This document shows, piece by piece, positions 33,253 through 41,578 of a stretch of DNA of 50,057 nucleotides. The first letter of the stretch is position 1, and every line of letters starts with the position of its first letter. This DNA is from CALBPI01 sp039821645 (GTDB taxonomy: Bacteria > Pseudomonadota > Gammaproteobacteria > Steroidobacterales > Woeseiaceae), in the NCBI GenBank assembly GCA_039821645.1, contig JBCBNU010000015.1, positions 1-50,057 of the forward strand, in the 5' to 3' direction. The notes under the pieces were generated by a model, which worked only from the letters and a program-made list of their open reading frames with translations, ran no database searches and was not told where the DNA came from. Position numbers and translations under genes: made by a program.

Positions 33253-34615
33253 TTTCCAGACGCACACCCGGGATCAGCGCCGGACCATGTGCCGCCGGCT
33301 CAGCACGCTTGGCTTCCGGCGAGCCCGCTTTCAGCGCAAGGTAGAACACTGCGGAGATGTAGGCACCGATCAGGATCGTGTACAGGATCAGGTACAGCGT
33401 CAGCGTCACGGCAACGGCGCCACCGCTCACCGGGCCCACCGCATCAGCCGTCTTTAACACCCCAGATACCAAATACGGCTGCCGACCGATCTCAGTCGTG
33501 TACCAGCCACTGAGCACACCCACCCAGCCGGAGAACGTCATCGCTGTTAGGATGCGCATCAGCCAAACGCCCGGTAGGCCACCACGACGCAGCTTGATTA
33601 CGCCCCACCAAGCGGCAACCAGCATGGCAAGACCAGTCGCAACCATTATTCGGAATGCCCAGAACACCGGCGCTACGGGCGGGTGCGACTCGAAATCATT
33701 CAGGCCGGTCAGTTCGCCGTTGAAATCGTGTGTGAGAATCCATGAAGCCAGCCCAGGGATTTCCACCGCGTAATGGTTGGTTCGCGCATCCTCATCCGGG
33801 ATACCGAATAGGACCAGCGGTGCGCCCCCCTGGGTCTCCCACAATCCCTCCATCGCGGCAACTTTCGCGGGCTGGTGCTCTTTCGTGTTGAGTCCGTGCA
33901 AATCTCCCGCAAGGATCTGCAGTGGCGTGATGATGGCACCAAGGATCAATCCGGTTCGCAGGGTGGCGGTGACCGCCGGGGTGCGATCATTGCGCAACCA
34001 GCGAAACGCCGACAACCCTGCCATCAGGAAAGCAACCGTCAGGAACGACGCTAACATCGTATGGGTCAACCGGTACGGAAACGAGGGATTGAAGATGATT
34101 GCCATCCAGTCCGTCGCGTAAGCCACGCCATCTCGCATCTCAAAGCCGGCAGGCGTGTGCATCCACGACACGAGCGCAAGAATCCAGAACACCGAGAGCG
34201 TCGTCCCGCCTGCAACCAACACGGTCGCGAGCGTATGCACTCTGTTCGACACCTTCTTAAAGCCGAACAACATGATGCCGAGAAAACTCGCCTCCAGAAA
34301 GAACGCGGTTAGTACCTCATAACCGAGTAGCGGACCTGCGATATTCCCGACAGTCTCCATATAGCCTGGCCAGTTGGTGCCAAACTGAAAACTCATGGTG
34401 ATGCCACTGACGACGCCTAGCGCAAACGACAACGCGAAAACCTTGACCCACAGTCGGTAAGCGTTCATCCACTTGTCGTCGCCGGTCGCGTTGAAGCGCA
34501 ACTTGAAGAACAACAACAGCCACCCCAGCGCCAGGGTGATCATCGGGAACAGGATGTGAAAGCTGATGTTGGCGGCGAACTGAATTCGCGACAACAGCAG
34601 CGGATCGGCGTTCAT
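33245..34615 (-). CDS. cydA: Cytochrome bd-type (cyanide-insensitive) quinol oxidase subunit I
   Basis: A 456-residue heme subunit, shorter than E. coli CydA (522) because of a short Q-loop, as in CIO-type oxidases. The N-terminal SRIQFAANISFHILFPMITLALGW holds the heme His at 20. GDLHGLNTKEHQPAKVAAMEGLWET starts the quinol loop, and GWYTTEIGRQPYLVSGVLKTADAV is the conserved GRQP region (Tyr where many have Trp). It gives aerobic respiration with high O2 affinity and/or cyanide/NO tolerance. The ATG (34613-34615) directly follows the stop of the GbsR-like regulator, so the regulator and oxidase are one transcript. Confidence 0.93.
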   Translation of the reverse strand: MNADPLLLSRIQFAANISFHILFPMITLALGWLLLFFKLRFNATGDDKWMNAYRLWVKVFALSFALGVVSGITMSFQFGTNWPGYMETVGNIAGPLLGYEVLTAFFLEASFLGIMLFGFKKVSNRVHTLATVLVAGGTTLSVFWILALVSWMHTPAGFEMRDGVAYATDWMAIIFNPSFPYRLTHTMLASFLTVAFLMAGLSAFRWLRNDRTPAVTATLRTGLILGAIITPLQILAGDLHGLNTKEHQPAKVAAMEGLWETQGGAPLVLFGIPDEDARTNHYAVEIPGLASWILTHDFNGELTGLNDFESHPPVAPVFWAFRIMVATGLAMLVAAWWGVIKLRRGGLPGVWLMRILTAMTFSGWVGVLSGWYTTEIGRQPYLVSGVLKTADAVGPVSGGAVAVTLTLYLILYTILIGAYISAVFYLALKAGSPEAKRAEPAAHGPALIPGVRLENA

Positions 34616-35194
34616 CTAATCGTTTCCTCCTGCTTGCGCCTTGCCGCCGCGCTTTAAGCGAGCAGGGGCGGTGAGCAATTTTTGTACGCTACCGCCAAGC
34701 TTCATGAGCTTGACCGCAGTTCCATGTTCCAGATCACTGACGTCGTCGAGCCAGCCAGTCACAAGCTCGATCAACTCGAGCATCTCGCGCATGCGCTGTT
34801 CGGCATATTGGTCCTTTTCACTCGTCGCCCGTTCCAAAAGCACGTTGCGCAAAAGCGAGAGCGTAGGATCGATTTCGCGCTTGCGACGCTCGACCACCAA
34901 CGTGCGGAAAATCTCCCAAATATCCTCGGGCGCAATGAAGTAATCGCGGCGATCCTCGGGCAAGTGCTGGAGTCTGACCAAACGCCACGCCTGCAGCTCC
35001 TTCAACGCCATACTGGTGTTGGATCTCGAGATCGAGAGCGCAGCTGTGATCTGCTCTGCGTTCAACGGTGCTTTATTGACATAAAGCAACGCATACACTT
35101 GTCCCACAGTACGGTTGATGCCCCAGCGGCTGCCCATCTCACCAAAATGCAGGACAAAAGCCTGTTGATATGGCGTGATTTCCATCGATTTCAT
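34616..35194 (-). CDS. GbsR/MarR-type winged-helix regulator of the cyd operon
   Basis: A 192-residue regulator. FVLHFGEMGSRWGINRTVGQVYALLYVNKAPLNAEQITAALSISRSNTSMALKELQAWRLVR forms a winged helix typical of the GbsR branch of MarR proteins. A helical dimerisation part follows (VERRKREIDPTLSLLRNVL and LELIELVTGWLDDV). It is the first gene of the cyd operon, with its stop directly abutting the cydA ATG, so it most likely controls the operon, including itself. No cysteines or known ligand motif are visible. The start may be 35194 or the ATG at 35185. Palindromes at 35221-35259 are candidate sites. Confidence 0.87.
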   Translation of the reverse strand: MKSMEITPYQQAFVLHFGEMGSRWGINRTVGQVYALLYVNKAPLNAEQITAALSISRSNTSMALKELQAWRLVRLQHLPEDRRDYFIAPEDIWEIFRTLVVERRKREIDPTLSLLRNVLLERATSEKDQYAEQRMREMLELIELVTGWLDDVSDLEHGTAVKLMKLGGSVQKLLTAPARLKRGGKAQAGGND

Positions 35195-35220
35195 TAATTT
35201 CTGAAACTTCGAAAATTCTA

Positions 35221-35259
35221 GATTCTGCGGAGAATCAAGTCCAGTTATTCCGATCGGAA
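35221..35259. promoter_or_regulatory. Candidate operators for the GbsR-like regulator
   Basis: GATTCT-GCGG-AGAATC (35221-35236) is a perfect 6-bp inverted repeat, and TTCCGATCGGAA (35248-35259) is a perfect 12-bp palindrome. Both lie 27-65 bp upstream of the gbsR-like ATG, where an autoregulating winged-helix dimer would bind. Confidence 0.5.
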
Positions 35260-35375
35260 AAGCGATTCAGATCACAAGGTTTTTTGGAACCTGCGTTTAA
35301 TCCGCTGTACACTAGTAAAACGGTTGGGGAGCTGTGCTTTCACATTTCAATTTCGTGAAATTTTCCGGTTTGGGA

Positions 35376-35406
35376 TTGATCCATAGGTCAGACCAAACGC
35401 TATACT
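35376..35406 (+). promoter_or_regulatory. Likely promoter of the RRM protein gene
   Basis: -10 TATACT at 35401-35406 and a possible -35 TTGATC at 35376-35381, with a 19-base spacer (longer than ideal). Transcription would begin near 35412, giving a leader of about 80 bases that ends with AAGGAGG eight bases before the ATG. The long leader is reminiscent of cold-shock-type mRNAs, but no known element is recognised. Confidence 0.45.
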
Positions 35407-35494
35407 ATTACCCCGTTATCGCTTCGACCGAGTTCCTGGCAAAATGCCTGAATCTTCTTGAGCGACTGGAGAGCCTTAAGGAGGTTTAAATCAA

Positions 35495-35800
35495 ATGGGT
35501 AAAAAACTTTACGTCGGCAATTTGCCGTATTCAGTGGATCAGAATGGCTTGCAGGACGCGTTTGCGCCCTTCGGCACGGTCGATTCTGCAGTTGTCATCA
35601 ATGACCGCGACACCGGTCGCAGCAAAGGCTTCGGCTTTGTCGAGATGGGTAGTGACGCAGAAGCGCAGGCTGCGATCGACGGCCTGAACGGCACAAGTCT
35701 CGATGGCCGTAACATCACGGTCAACGAGGCTCGTCCTCGCGCACCGCGTCCTGATCGCGGCGGCTACGGTGGCGGCGGCGGCGGGTCAAACCGCTGGTAA
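35495..35800 (+). CDS. RRM-domain RNA-binding protein with glycine-rich tail
   Basis: A 101-residue protein: one RNA recognition motif (residues ~4-78) with RNP2 LYVGNL at 5-10 and RNP1 KGFGFVEM near 45-52, then an Arg/Gly-rich tail (PDRGGYGGGGGGSNRW). Bacterial proteins of this type bind single-stranded RNA and are often cold-induced chaperones. It has the best ribosome site in the window (AAGGAGG) and a strong terminator 20 bases after the stop, so it is a highly expressed single-gene unit. Confidence 0.93.
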   Translation: MGKKLYVGNLPYSVDQNGLQDAFAPFGTVDSAVVINDRDTGRSKGFGFVEMGSDAEAQAAIDGLNGTSLDGRNITVNEARPRAPRPDRGGYGGGGGGSNRW

Positions 35801-35820
35801 GCGATTTGCTTATATAGAGA

Positions 35821-35849
35821 AAAAGCCCGGCCCCGTGCCGGGCTTTTTT
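35821..35849. terminator. Intrinsic terminator after the RRM gene
   Basis: GCCCGGC (35825-35831), loop CCCGT, GCCGGGC (35837-35843), flanked by AAAA and TTTTTT (35844-35849). Textbook intrinsic terminator; because of the A/T flanks it can act on both strands. It lies 25 bases upstream of the next gene's GTG. Confidence 0.9.
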
Positions 35850-35873
35850 GTCACTCCCGGTTACACTTCACAA

Positions 35874-36671
35874 GTGGCAGACCCAATTCTCAATATCACC
35901 CGCGAAACCGATTGGTTGACGCTCGAGCTGAACCGCCCGGATGCGCGCAATGCGCTGTCCCCCGAAATGATCTCGGCACTCACCTCGGAACTCGCACGCG
36001 CAGCGCGAGACGTGAGTATTCGCGGGGTTACGCTTCGAGGTGCCGGCAAGGTGTTCTGCGCCGGTGGCGACCTTAAGGGCTTCCACGCACTGAACACCGA
36101 GCACGGGTCCTCGCCCGAAAACACTCGCACAGCCAGTCGCGAAACCGGCCGACTGCTTCGCGCCGTGGCACTGCAGCCACAACCCGTGATCGTGGTCGTC
36201 CACGGCGCTGCCATGGCCGGTGGGCTCGGCCTGATGGCGGCGGCCGATATTGCGATCGTCCATTCGGGCACTCGTTTCGCATTGACCGAGACGCGCCTCG
36301 GATTGATACCCGCCCAAATTGCACCCTGGATCGTACGACGCGCCGGCACCATCGCTGCAAAACGTCTGATGCTCACGGGCGCCGCGTTTACGGCTGATGA
36401 GGCTTTAGCGCTTGGACTCGCGGATTTTGTCGAAACCGATGAGGCGCAATTGCGGGAGCGGTTCGAGCGGATCAAGCGCAACATTCGCTCATGCGCGCCC
36501 GGTGCAAATCGCACGACAAAACAGCTGATCCAGCATCTCGAAGCGCAAACGCTAGACGACTTTATCGAGCGTGCCGTCGATGCATTTTCGCAGGCACTCG
36601 CGGGTGAAGAAGGGCAACACGGAATCCAAAGCTTTCTGGACAAGTCGCCACCGCCCTGGCAATCCAACTGA
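35874..36671 (+). CDS. Enoyl-CoA hydratase/isomerase family protein
   Basis: A 265-residue crotonase-fold protein. TLELNRPDARNALSPEMISAL, the oxyanion-hole segment FCAGGDLKGF and AMAGGLGLMAAADIAI are typical, followed by TRLGLIPAQIAPWIVRRAG and DKSPPPW near the end. By similarity it hydrates or isomerises an acyl-CoA, possibly in terpenoid/leucine or fatty-acid degradation. GTG 35874 is used: the longer ATG frame (35703) would run through the RRM gene and its terminator. Because a terminator sits just upstream, it needs its own promoter in a very short space or depends on readthrough. The next gene starts 70 nt later. Confidence 0.87.
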   Translation: MADPILNITRETDWLTLELNRPDARNALSPEMISALTSELARAARDVSIRGVTLRGAGKVFCAGGDLKGFHALNTEHGSSPENTRTASRETGRLLRAVALQPQPVIVVVHGAAMAGGLGLMAAADIAIVHSGTRFALTETRLGLIPAQIAPWIVRRAGTIAAKRLMLTGAAFTADEALALGLADFVETDEAQLRERFERIKRNIRSCAPGANRTTKQLIQHLEAQTLDDFIERAVDAFSQALAGEEGQHGIQSFLDKSPPPWQSN

Positions 36672-36741
36672 TCTAGAAGCGGTTGACCCCTACACGCGAT
36701 CGGCCGACACTCGCGTGCAGATCACAAAGCGGGGCGGACAC

Positions 36742-37824
36742 ATGCGAAACAGCCAACTGGAAGTTCACAAGACAGCGTACTCGAATACGCGCGTTAGCGA
36801 TCGGGAGTTCGCGCCTGCGCAGGCCGGTGAGATCATCGTTGCGATCGACCGATTCGCGCTGACGGCGAACAACATCACATATGCCGTTGTTGGCGAGCGC
36901 ATCGGCTATTGGAAGTTCTTTCCGGTCGACGACGACTTCGGCGTAATTCCTGTTTGGGGTTTCGCTGATGTTGTGGAATCCAGCCACGACGAAATCGCCG
37001 TTGGCGAGCGCCTCTATGGCTATTGGCCGATGGGTACGCACCTGCGCATGAAGCCAGGCCGGGTCTCGGCAACGCGCTTTTTTGATGCTGCCGAGCACCG
37101 GGCGGAATTGCCGCCCGTGTACAACGCCTACGCGCGGTGCTCGCACGAGCCGCATTACGACGCCGCGCTGGACGATGCGCGAATGCTGCTTTTCCCGCTG
37201 TACGCGACTTCTTTCTGTCTCTATGACTACCTGATCGCTAATGACTTCTTTGGCGCCGAGCGGATCATCATCCCGAGCGCGTCTTCGAAGACCTCGGTGG
37301 GGCTCGCGGTCGGCCTTTCTACCGACGAAGGGAAGCGTCCGGTCATCGGTGTTACCTCGAGTGGCAATCTCGATGCGGTACGCAACATGGGCTTCTACAA
37401 CAGCGCGGTCGACTATAACGACCTTGAAGCGATCGACGCCTCGAAGCCAACGGTGATCGTCGACATGTCCGGCAATGGCAAGGTGCTGTCAAAGTTGCAC
37501 GCAATGTTGGGCGACAACATGAAATTCACCTCAAACGTCGGATTGACCCACTACGAAGAAAACTCGATGGGACCCGACTTTATTCGTGAACGCAGCCAGA
37601 TGTTCTTCGCACCCGGGCACATGCAAACTCGCAACAAGGAGTGGGGGCCCGGCGAGTTTGAGAAGCGCACCTACGAGTTTTGGCTCAAGGCAACACAGGC
37701 CACCGCCGACTGGATCAGCTACCGGCATTTGAATGGCATGTCGTTGTTGCAGGCAGCTTACAAAGAAGTGCTGTCGGGCGAAGCCAGACCTGACGTGGGT
37801 CTCATCATCAGCCCGACAGTCTGA
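36742..37824 (+). CDS. DUF2855-family protein
   Basis: A 360-residue protein matching DUF2855 by overall pattern: RFALTANNITYAVVGERIGYWKFFP near the N-terminus, IPVWGFADVVESSHDEIAVGERLYGYWPMGTH, and RIIIPSASSKTSVGLAVGL with GVTSSGN and IVDMSGNG. These suggest a medium-chain dehydrogenase-like fold (GroES-like part, then a Rossmann part) without the zinc cysteines. The function of the family is unestablished. ATG 36742 is used; the longer frame from 36571 overlaps the hydratase. It is possibly co-transcribed with the hydratase and converges on the OsmC-type gene. Confidence 0.82.
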   Translation: MRNSQLEVHKTAYSNTRVSDREFAPAQAGEIIVAIDRFALTANNITYAVVGERIGYWKFFPVDDDFGVIPVWGFADVVESSHDEIAVGERLYGYWPMGTHLRMKPGRVSATRFFDAAEHRAELPPVYNAYARCSHEPHYDAALDDARMLLFPLYATSFCLYDYLIANDFFGAERIIIPSASSKTSVGLAVGLSTDEGKRPVIGVTSSGNLDAVRNMGFYNSAVDYNDLEAIDASKPTVIVDMSGNGKVLSKLHAMLGDNMKFTSNVGLTHYEENSMGPDFIRERSQMFFAPGHMQTRNKEWGPGEFEKRTYEFWLKATQATADWISYRHLNGMSLLQAAYKEVLSGEARPDVGLIISPTV

Positions 37825-37831
37825 GTTTCGT

Positions 37832-38296
37832 TTATTGGTAGGTGGCCTCTACGGTCACCGGGAAGTTGACTGACCGGGCAATGAAACACTTGTCATGCGC
37901 GGTTTCATGCAGAGCGTCGGCGGCCTCGGCCTGCGATGGATCCGCAAGCGTAATGGTGGGCTTCAGTACGGTTGCGGTGAACTCTCCACTGCCATCCGAT
38001 TCTGCATTCAACGTGCCGATTGGGTGATCCACATAGTCGGTAACGACGATGCGTTTCATTGCGCATAAATGCAGGAACCAGAGCTTGTGACAGCCCGACA
38101 GTGCGGCCACGAGCAACTCCTCCGGATTCCAGCGCGAGGCATCACCAAGATAATTGGGATCAGCGGAGCCGAGTAATTCGGGTTTCCCATCGGCGTTAAC
38201 GCTGAAATTGCGGTCGTAGCTCTTGTAGGTCTTGGTGCCCTCACCCGTGTTTCCGGTCCAGGACATCGTCATCGTGTATTCGTGTTCCTTGCCCAT
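37832..38296 (-). CDS. OsmC-family peroxiredoxin-like protein
   Basis: A 154-residue OsmC/Ohr-fold protein with the two conserved cysteines C69 (LSGCHKLWFLHLC) and C137 (HDKCFIARSVNFPV). The pattern belongs to the OsmC-like branch (N-terminal TMSWTGNTGEGTKTYKSYDR) rather than Ohr. These proteins reduce organic hydroperoxides in the cytosol using thiols. It is nine bases downstream of the alcohol dehydrogenase-like gene, so the two are probably co-transcribed. Confidence 0.88.
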   Translation of the reverse strand: MGKEHEYTMTMSWTGNTGEGTKTYKSYDRNFSVNADGKPELLGSADPNYLGDASRWNPEELLVAALSGCHKLWFLHLCAMKRIVVTDYVDHPIGTLNAESDGSGEFTATVLKPTITLADPSQAEAADALHETAHDKCFIARSVNFPVTVEATYQ

Positions 38297-38305
38297 GTCT
38301 GCTCC

Positions 38306-39304
38306 TCAATACTCAACCACAATCTTGCCGAACTGCTGCCCCGAGGCCTGATACGCAAACGCATCACCGAGTTCGGGTAGTGAAAAACTCTTATCGATCA
38401 CCGGTTTGAAACCGTCCTGATTGATCGCGCGTACCATGCGCTTTTGTTGCACATGGCTGCCAACCGCGATGCCCGCGAGATGGACTTGTTTGAAGAAGTA
38501 CTTCGGGAAAACGATCTCGCCCTTACGACCGCCAAGAATGCCGATCAGGACGATGTTGCCACCGATCGCGACCGCCTCCGTCGACTGGCGAATCGTCGCG
38601 CCACCGCCAACATCCAGCACATGATCTACGCCGCCACATACCGCGTAAGCAGTCTTGCCCCAATTCTCGTCACTGCGGTAATTGATCGTATGGTCCGCGC
38701 CCATATCGCGCAGGCGCTCGAGCTTCTCGTCTGAAGAAGAAGTCGCGATCACCGTGGCACCCGCCGCCTTAGCAATCTGCAATGCGAACAGCGACATGCC
38801 GCCAGTTCCCTCGATCAGGACCGTGTCTCCAGGCCGTACATTGCATTCCTCGACGAGCGCGCGCCAAGCGGTCACGGCAGCGCACGGTAAGGTAGCCGCC
38901 TGCGCATCCGTGTACCCATCGGGTACCGTCGTCAGGGTGTGTTCGCCGACGTTACTGCGATCAAGCGCAAAGCCGTCAACAGTTTCGCCGGCGACTTGCC
39001 ACATATTGTCCAGCGCGGGGGCACCGGTTCTCCACAACGGAAAAAAGGTGGACATAACGCGATCGCCAACCTGCCATCGGGTCACTCCCTGACCGACTGC
39101 AACAACTTCCCCTGCGCCGTCGCTCATCGGTACTCTGTCGCCTGCGACAGGAATCAAACCCTGTGCGACCATCAAGTCGTGATAATTCAGTGAGGTCGCC
39201 TTCCACTGCACCTGGACCTCACCCGCGCCGGGTTCACCAACGTCCACATCCGAAAGCTTCAAGTCCTCGAGGCCCGCCTGTCCTGTGACCGTCATCTTGC
39301 GCAT
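38306..39304 (-). CDS. Zinc-independent alcohol dehydrogenase/quinone reductase-like MDR protein
   Basis: A 332-residue medium-chain dehydrogenase/reductase. The GroES-like N-terminal part has SLNYHDLMVAQGLIP and VPMSDGAGEVVAVGQGV. The Rossmann part has TVLIEGTGGMSLFALQIAKAAGATVIATSSSDEKLERL. The structural and catalytic zinc cysteine clusters are missing, so it is more like the NADPH:quinone reductase/QOR group. ATG 39304 is used, with GGGAG eight bases upstream; the longer frame to 39439 overlaps the divergent monooxygenase. Substrate unknown. Confidence 0.87.
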   Translation of the reverse strand: MRKMTVTGQAGLEDLKLSDVDVGEPGAGEVQVQWKATSLNYHDLMVAQGLIPVAGDRVPMSDGAGEVVAVGQGVTRWQVGDRVMSTFFPLWRTGAPALDNMWQVAGETVDGFALDRSNVGEHTLTTVPDGYTDAQAATLPCAAVTAWRALVEECNVRPGDTVLIEGTGGMSLFALQIAKAAGATVIATSSSDEKLERLRDMGADHTINYRSDENWGKTAYAVCGGVDHVLDVGGGATIRQSTEAVAIGGNIVLIGILGGRKGEIVFPKYFFKQVHLAGIAVGSHVQQKRMVRAINQDGFKPVIDKSFSLPELGDAFAYQASGQQFGKIVVEY

Positions 39305-39377
39305 CGGCTGACTCCCATAATCGCTGCGAGGCGGGCAGCATACCCCAATGACATCACTCTCACGTAGCATTGAGACC

Positions 39378-40592
39378 ATGCGCAACTCGCAAGACCAAGA
39401 CGCCCTGATCGTCGGCGCCGGTATTGGCGGATTGACCACCGCATTGGCATTGCAGGCTCATGGCTGGAATGTGCGCGTTATTGAACAAGCGCCTGAGCTC
39501 AGCGAGGTCGGCGCTGGCATCCAGATTTCGCCGAACGCCTCTCGGGTATTGCGAGCACTCAACCTCCTGGAGCCACTGATGGATGTCTCGGTCACGCCCA
39601 CACGAATAGAAATGGTTCGCGGTATTGACGGCAGACCGGTGTTCTCGGTACCAGCAGGCTCCGCAGCCGCCGTACGCTGGGGCGCACCGTACTTGCATTG
39701 CCACCGAGCTGATCTGGTTGATGTTCTCGCCGCAGCGCTGGAAGCGCGGCAACCTGGTGCGCTCGAACTCGGCGTTGCGGTTGAGAAAGTCATCGAGTCC
39801 GCCGAAGACATCGCACTGCAGACCACCCTTAACCGCCATGAAAGCGCCAGCCTGGTGATCGCAGCCGACGGTGTGCGTTCGACAATCCGTTCGCAGATTT
39901 TTGGCGATGCGGCGCCGCGTTTCACCGGTAACGTTGCCTGGCGTTGCACCGTTCCGACAAGCGCACTCGGCGAGCACGCACCGCCCGCAACAGCACGAGC
40001 ATGGGTCGGCCCGGGTCGACACGCCGTTACCTATCGGCTGCGCGGTGGGGACCTCGTCAATTTCGTTGGCGTCGTAGAAACCGACGCCTGGAGTGACGAA
40101 CGCTGGACCGCAAAGGGCACCCAAGACGACGCGCTTCAGGACTTCGCCGGCTGGTATCCCACTCTGCAGCGCATCATCGAAAGCGCAGAGACGCACTACC
40201 GATGGGCGCTGTTTGATCGTGAACCACTCAATCGTTGGTCAACAAAAAATCTGACACTGTTGGGAGATAGCTGCCATGCGATGCTGCCGTTTGTCGCGCA
40301 GGGTGCAGCTATGGCCATTGAAGACGCTTGGGTACTTGCCCGCTCGCTGCATCATGATCGGGATCTCGCATCGGGCTTGCGCAGCTATGAGAGACATCGC
40401 ATCCCACGCACCTCTGATATCCAGCGACGCGCGTCGGCAAACACCGGTCGGTTTCATGCGCGTAGTGGCATCGGCCAGTGGTGGTACTGGCAGCTCCCTG
40501 GCATTGCCGCGAAGCTAATGCCGTCACTGATTCATCGGCAGTTCGATGCCATTTACGGCCATGACGTGGTCAACGAAATGCGCGGTCATTAG
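39378..40592 (+). CDS. FAD-dependent aromatic monooxygenase (salicylate/3-hydroxybenzoate hydroxylase-like)
   Basis: A 404-residue class A flavoprotein hydroxylase. The N-terminal FAD site ALIVGAGIGGLTTALALQ is followed by SEVGAGIQISPNASRVLRAL, the DG motif SLVIAADGVRSTIR and the second FAD site LLGDSCHAMLPFVAQGAAMAIEDAWVL. By family it hydroxylates a phenolic compound using NAD(P)H and O2; the specific ring is not readable. ATG 39378 matches family N-termini; ATG 39348 is possible. The small methyltransferase follows nine bases later. Confidence 0.88.
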   Translation: MRNSQDQDALIVGAGIGGLTTALALQAHGWNVRVIEQAPELSEVGAGIQISPNASRVLRALNLLEPLMDVSVTPTRIEMVRGIDGRPVFSVPAGSAAAVRWGAPYLHCHRADLVDVLAAALEARQPGALELGVAVEKVIESAEDIALQTTLNRHESASLVIAADGVRSTIRSQIFGDAAPRFTGNVAWRCTVPTSALGEHAPPATARAWVGPGRHAVTYRLRGGDLVNFVGVVETDAWSDERWTAKGTQDDALQDFAGWYPTLQRIIESAETHYRWALFDREPLNRWSTKNLTLLGDSCHAMLPFVAQGAAMAIEDAWVLARSLHHDRDLASGLRSYERHRIPRTSDIQRRASANTGRFHARSGIGQWWYWQLPGIAAKLMPSLIHRQFDAIYGHDVVNEMRGH

Positions 40593-40601
40593 GGAGAAGC
40601 A

Positions 40602-41048
40602 ATGCACATACCGCCGCCCCTCATCGCAGGCGCACTCGGCGCTGCCATGAAACTGGCCACCAACGCGACGCCCATGCTGAACTACAGATTCCAACGTCAG
40701 GGTTTCGCTGCCATTGCACTGCTGGTTGTGGGACTAATGATTGCACTCACTGGTGTCGCGCAGTTTCGAAACCACCGCACAACGGTAAACCCCATACAGC
40801 CCGCAAGAGCGAGTTCGCTGGTTACTGACGGCATCTTCAAGTGGACACGAAACCCGATGTACCTCGGGTTGCTAATGGTGTTGTTGGCCTGGGCAGTTTG
40901 GCTCGGCAATGGCGCCGCAGTTTTGATCGGACTGACCTTCGTCCCTCTGCTCAACAAACTGCAGATCATCCCGGAAGAAACCGCACTCCTCGAAAAGTTC
41001 GGACAACCCTTTCAGGACTATTTGAATCGAACGCGTCGCTGGCTTTAG
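40602..41048 (+). CDS. Small membrane methyltransferase (ICMT/PEMT-like)
   Basis: A 148-residue protein with about four helices. The C-terminal half TDGIFKWTRNPMYLGLLMVLLAWAVWLG and IIPEETALLEKFGQPFQDYLNRTRRWL carries the SAM-binding RxPxY and the EE/GxxYxxYxxxxxRW pattern of the isoprenylcysteine/phospholipid methyltransferase family in bacteria. Substrate unknown. It starts nine bases after the monooxygenase stop, preceded by GGGAGAAG, and ends two bases before the stop of the convergent VOC gene. Confidence 0.83.
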   Translation: MHIPPPLIAGALGAAMKLATNATPMLNYRFQRQGFAAIALLVVGLMIALTGVAQFRNHRTTVNPIQPARASSLVTDGIFKWTRNPMYLGLLMVLLAWAVWLGNGAAVLIGLTFVPLLNKLQIIPEETALLEKFGQPFQDYLNRTRRWL

Positions 41049-41050
41049 GG

Positions 41051-41578
41051 CTACAGGTACACGATCGGCTCACGACCGTCCCAATCGCGACTCTGCGATT
41101 GCCAGTTAGCAAACATCGCTTGCACATGCGGATGCTGCTCGAGCAGTTCCGTCATGCAACCGAACTGCTGCCGTGTATCGATGTAGGCGAATCTCGGACC
41201 GCCGCGCATACGACCGACATTCACAGTCGCAGCGCCTGCACGTGCGTAGTGACCGATGTCCCGATCGATATCCTCACTCCACAAACACACATGATGGAAG
41301 CCAGTGCGCCCTGCGGGGTAGACATCTCGATACGCATTCGGCGCATCGCCAAGTGGCTCGATCAATTCGATCTGTAGATCTCCGCTGTAGGCGATCGCCG
41401 TGCGCATCGTCAGCACGCCCGGCGCGCCTCGATAGCGCATGTCTTCGAACACACTCTCAGGATAGGTTCCGAGAAAGAACGGCCCTATGCCGAGTGTTCG
41501 CGACCATGCCCGCGCGGCCGCTGTGATGTCGGTGACGACCCACGCGTTCTGGGTCACGTCCCGCCCCGTCGGGCCCAT
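41051..41578 (-). CDS. VOC-family (glyoxalase/dioxygenase-fold) protein
   Basis: A 175-residue VOC-superfamily protein. The first half is NAWVVTDITAAARAWSRTLGIGPFFLG with LQIELIEPL, the second GRTGFHHVCLWSEDIDRDI and FGCMTELLEQ. The HH and E positions (FHHVCLW and TELLEQ) may bind a metal. Such proteins act as epimerases, dioxygenases or lyases; the function is unknown. The ATG (41576-41578) overlaps the stop of the PQQ gene by one base (TGATG), implying coupling and a shared pathway with the quinohemoprotein. Confidence 0.82.
   Translation of the reverse strand: MGPTGRDVTQNAWVVTDITAAARAWSRTLGIGPFFLGTYPESVFEDMRYRGAPGVLTMRTAIAYSGDLQIELIEPLGDAPNAYRDVYPAGRTGFHHVCLWSEDIDRDIGHYARAGAATVNVGRMRGGPRFAYIDTRQQFGCMTELLEQHPHVQAMFANWQSQSRDWDGREPIVYL

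Larger units (their letters stand above)
35195..35494. other. 300-base shared regulatory region between gbsR-cyd and the RNA-binding protein gene
   Basis: No gene seen. It holds two perfect palindromes near the gbsR-like start (35221-35236 and 35248-35259), an AT-rich middle with a palindrome AATTTC-GT-GAAATT (35349-35362), a likely plus-strand -10 (TATACT, 35401-35406), and an ~80-base leader ending in AAGGAGG for the RNA-binding protein gene. Confidence 0.6.

Noticed and set aside
35703..35873. Extended N-terminus for the enoyl-CoA hydratase
   Set aside because: Would overlap the RRM gene and run through its terminator; family sequence starts just after GTG 35874.
35861..36667. 268-codon minus-strand open frame
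   Set aside because: Antisense to the enoyl-CoA hydratase; Ser/Arg/Ala-rich product typical of GC-rich antisense frames.
39360..40196. 278-codon minus-strand open frame
   Set aside because: Antisense to the FAD monooxygenase with intact FAD motifs; product shows no known motif.
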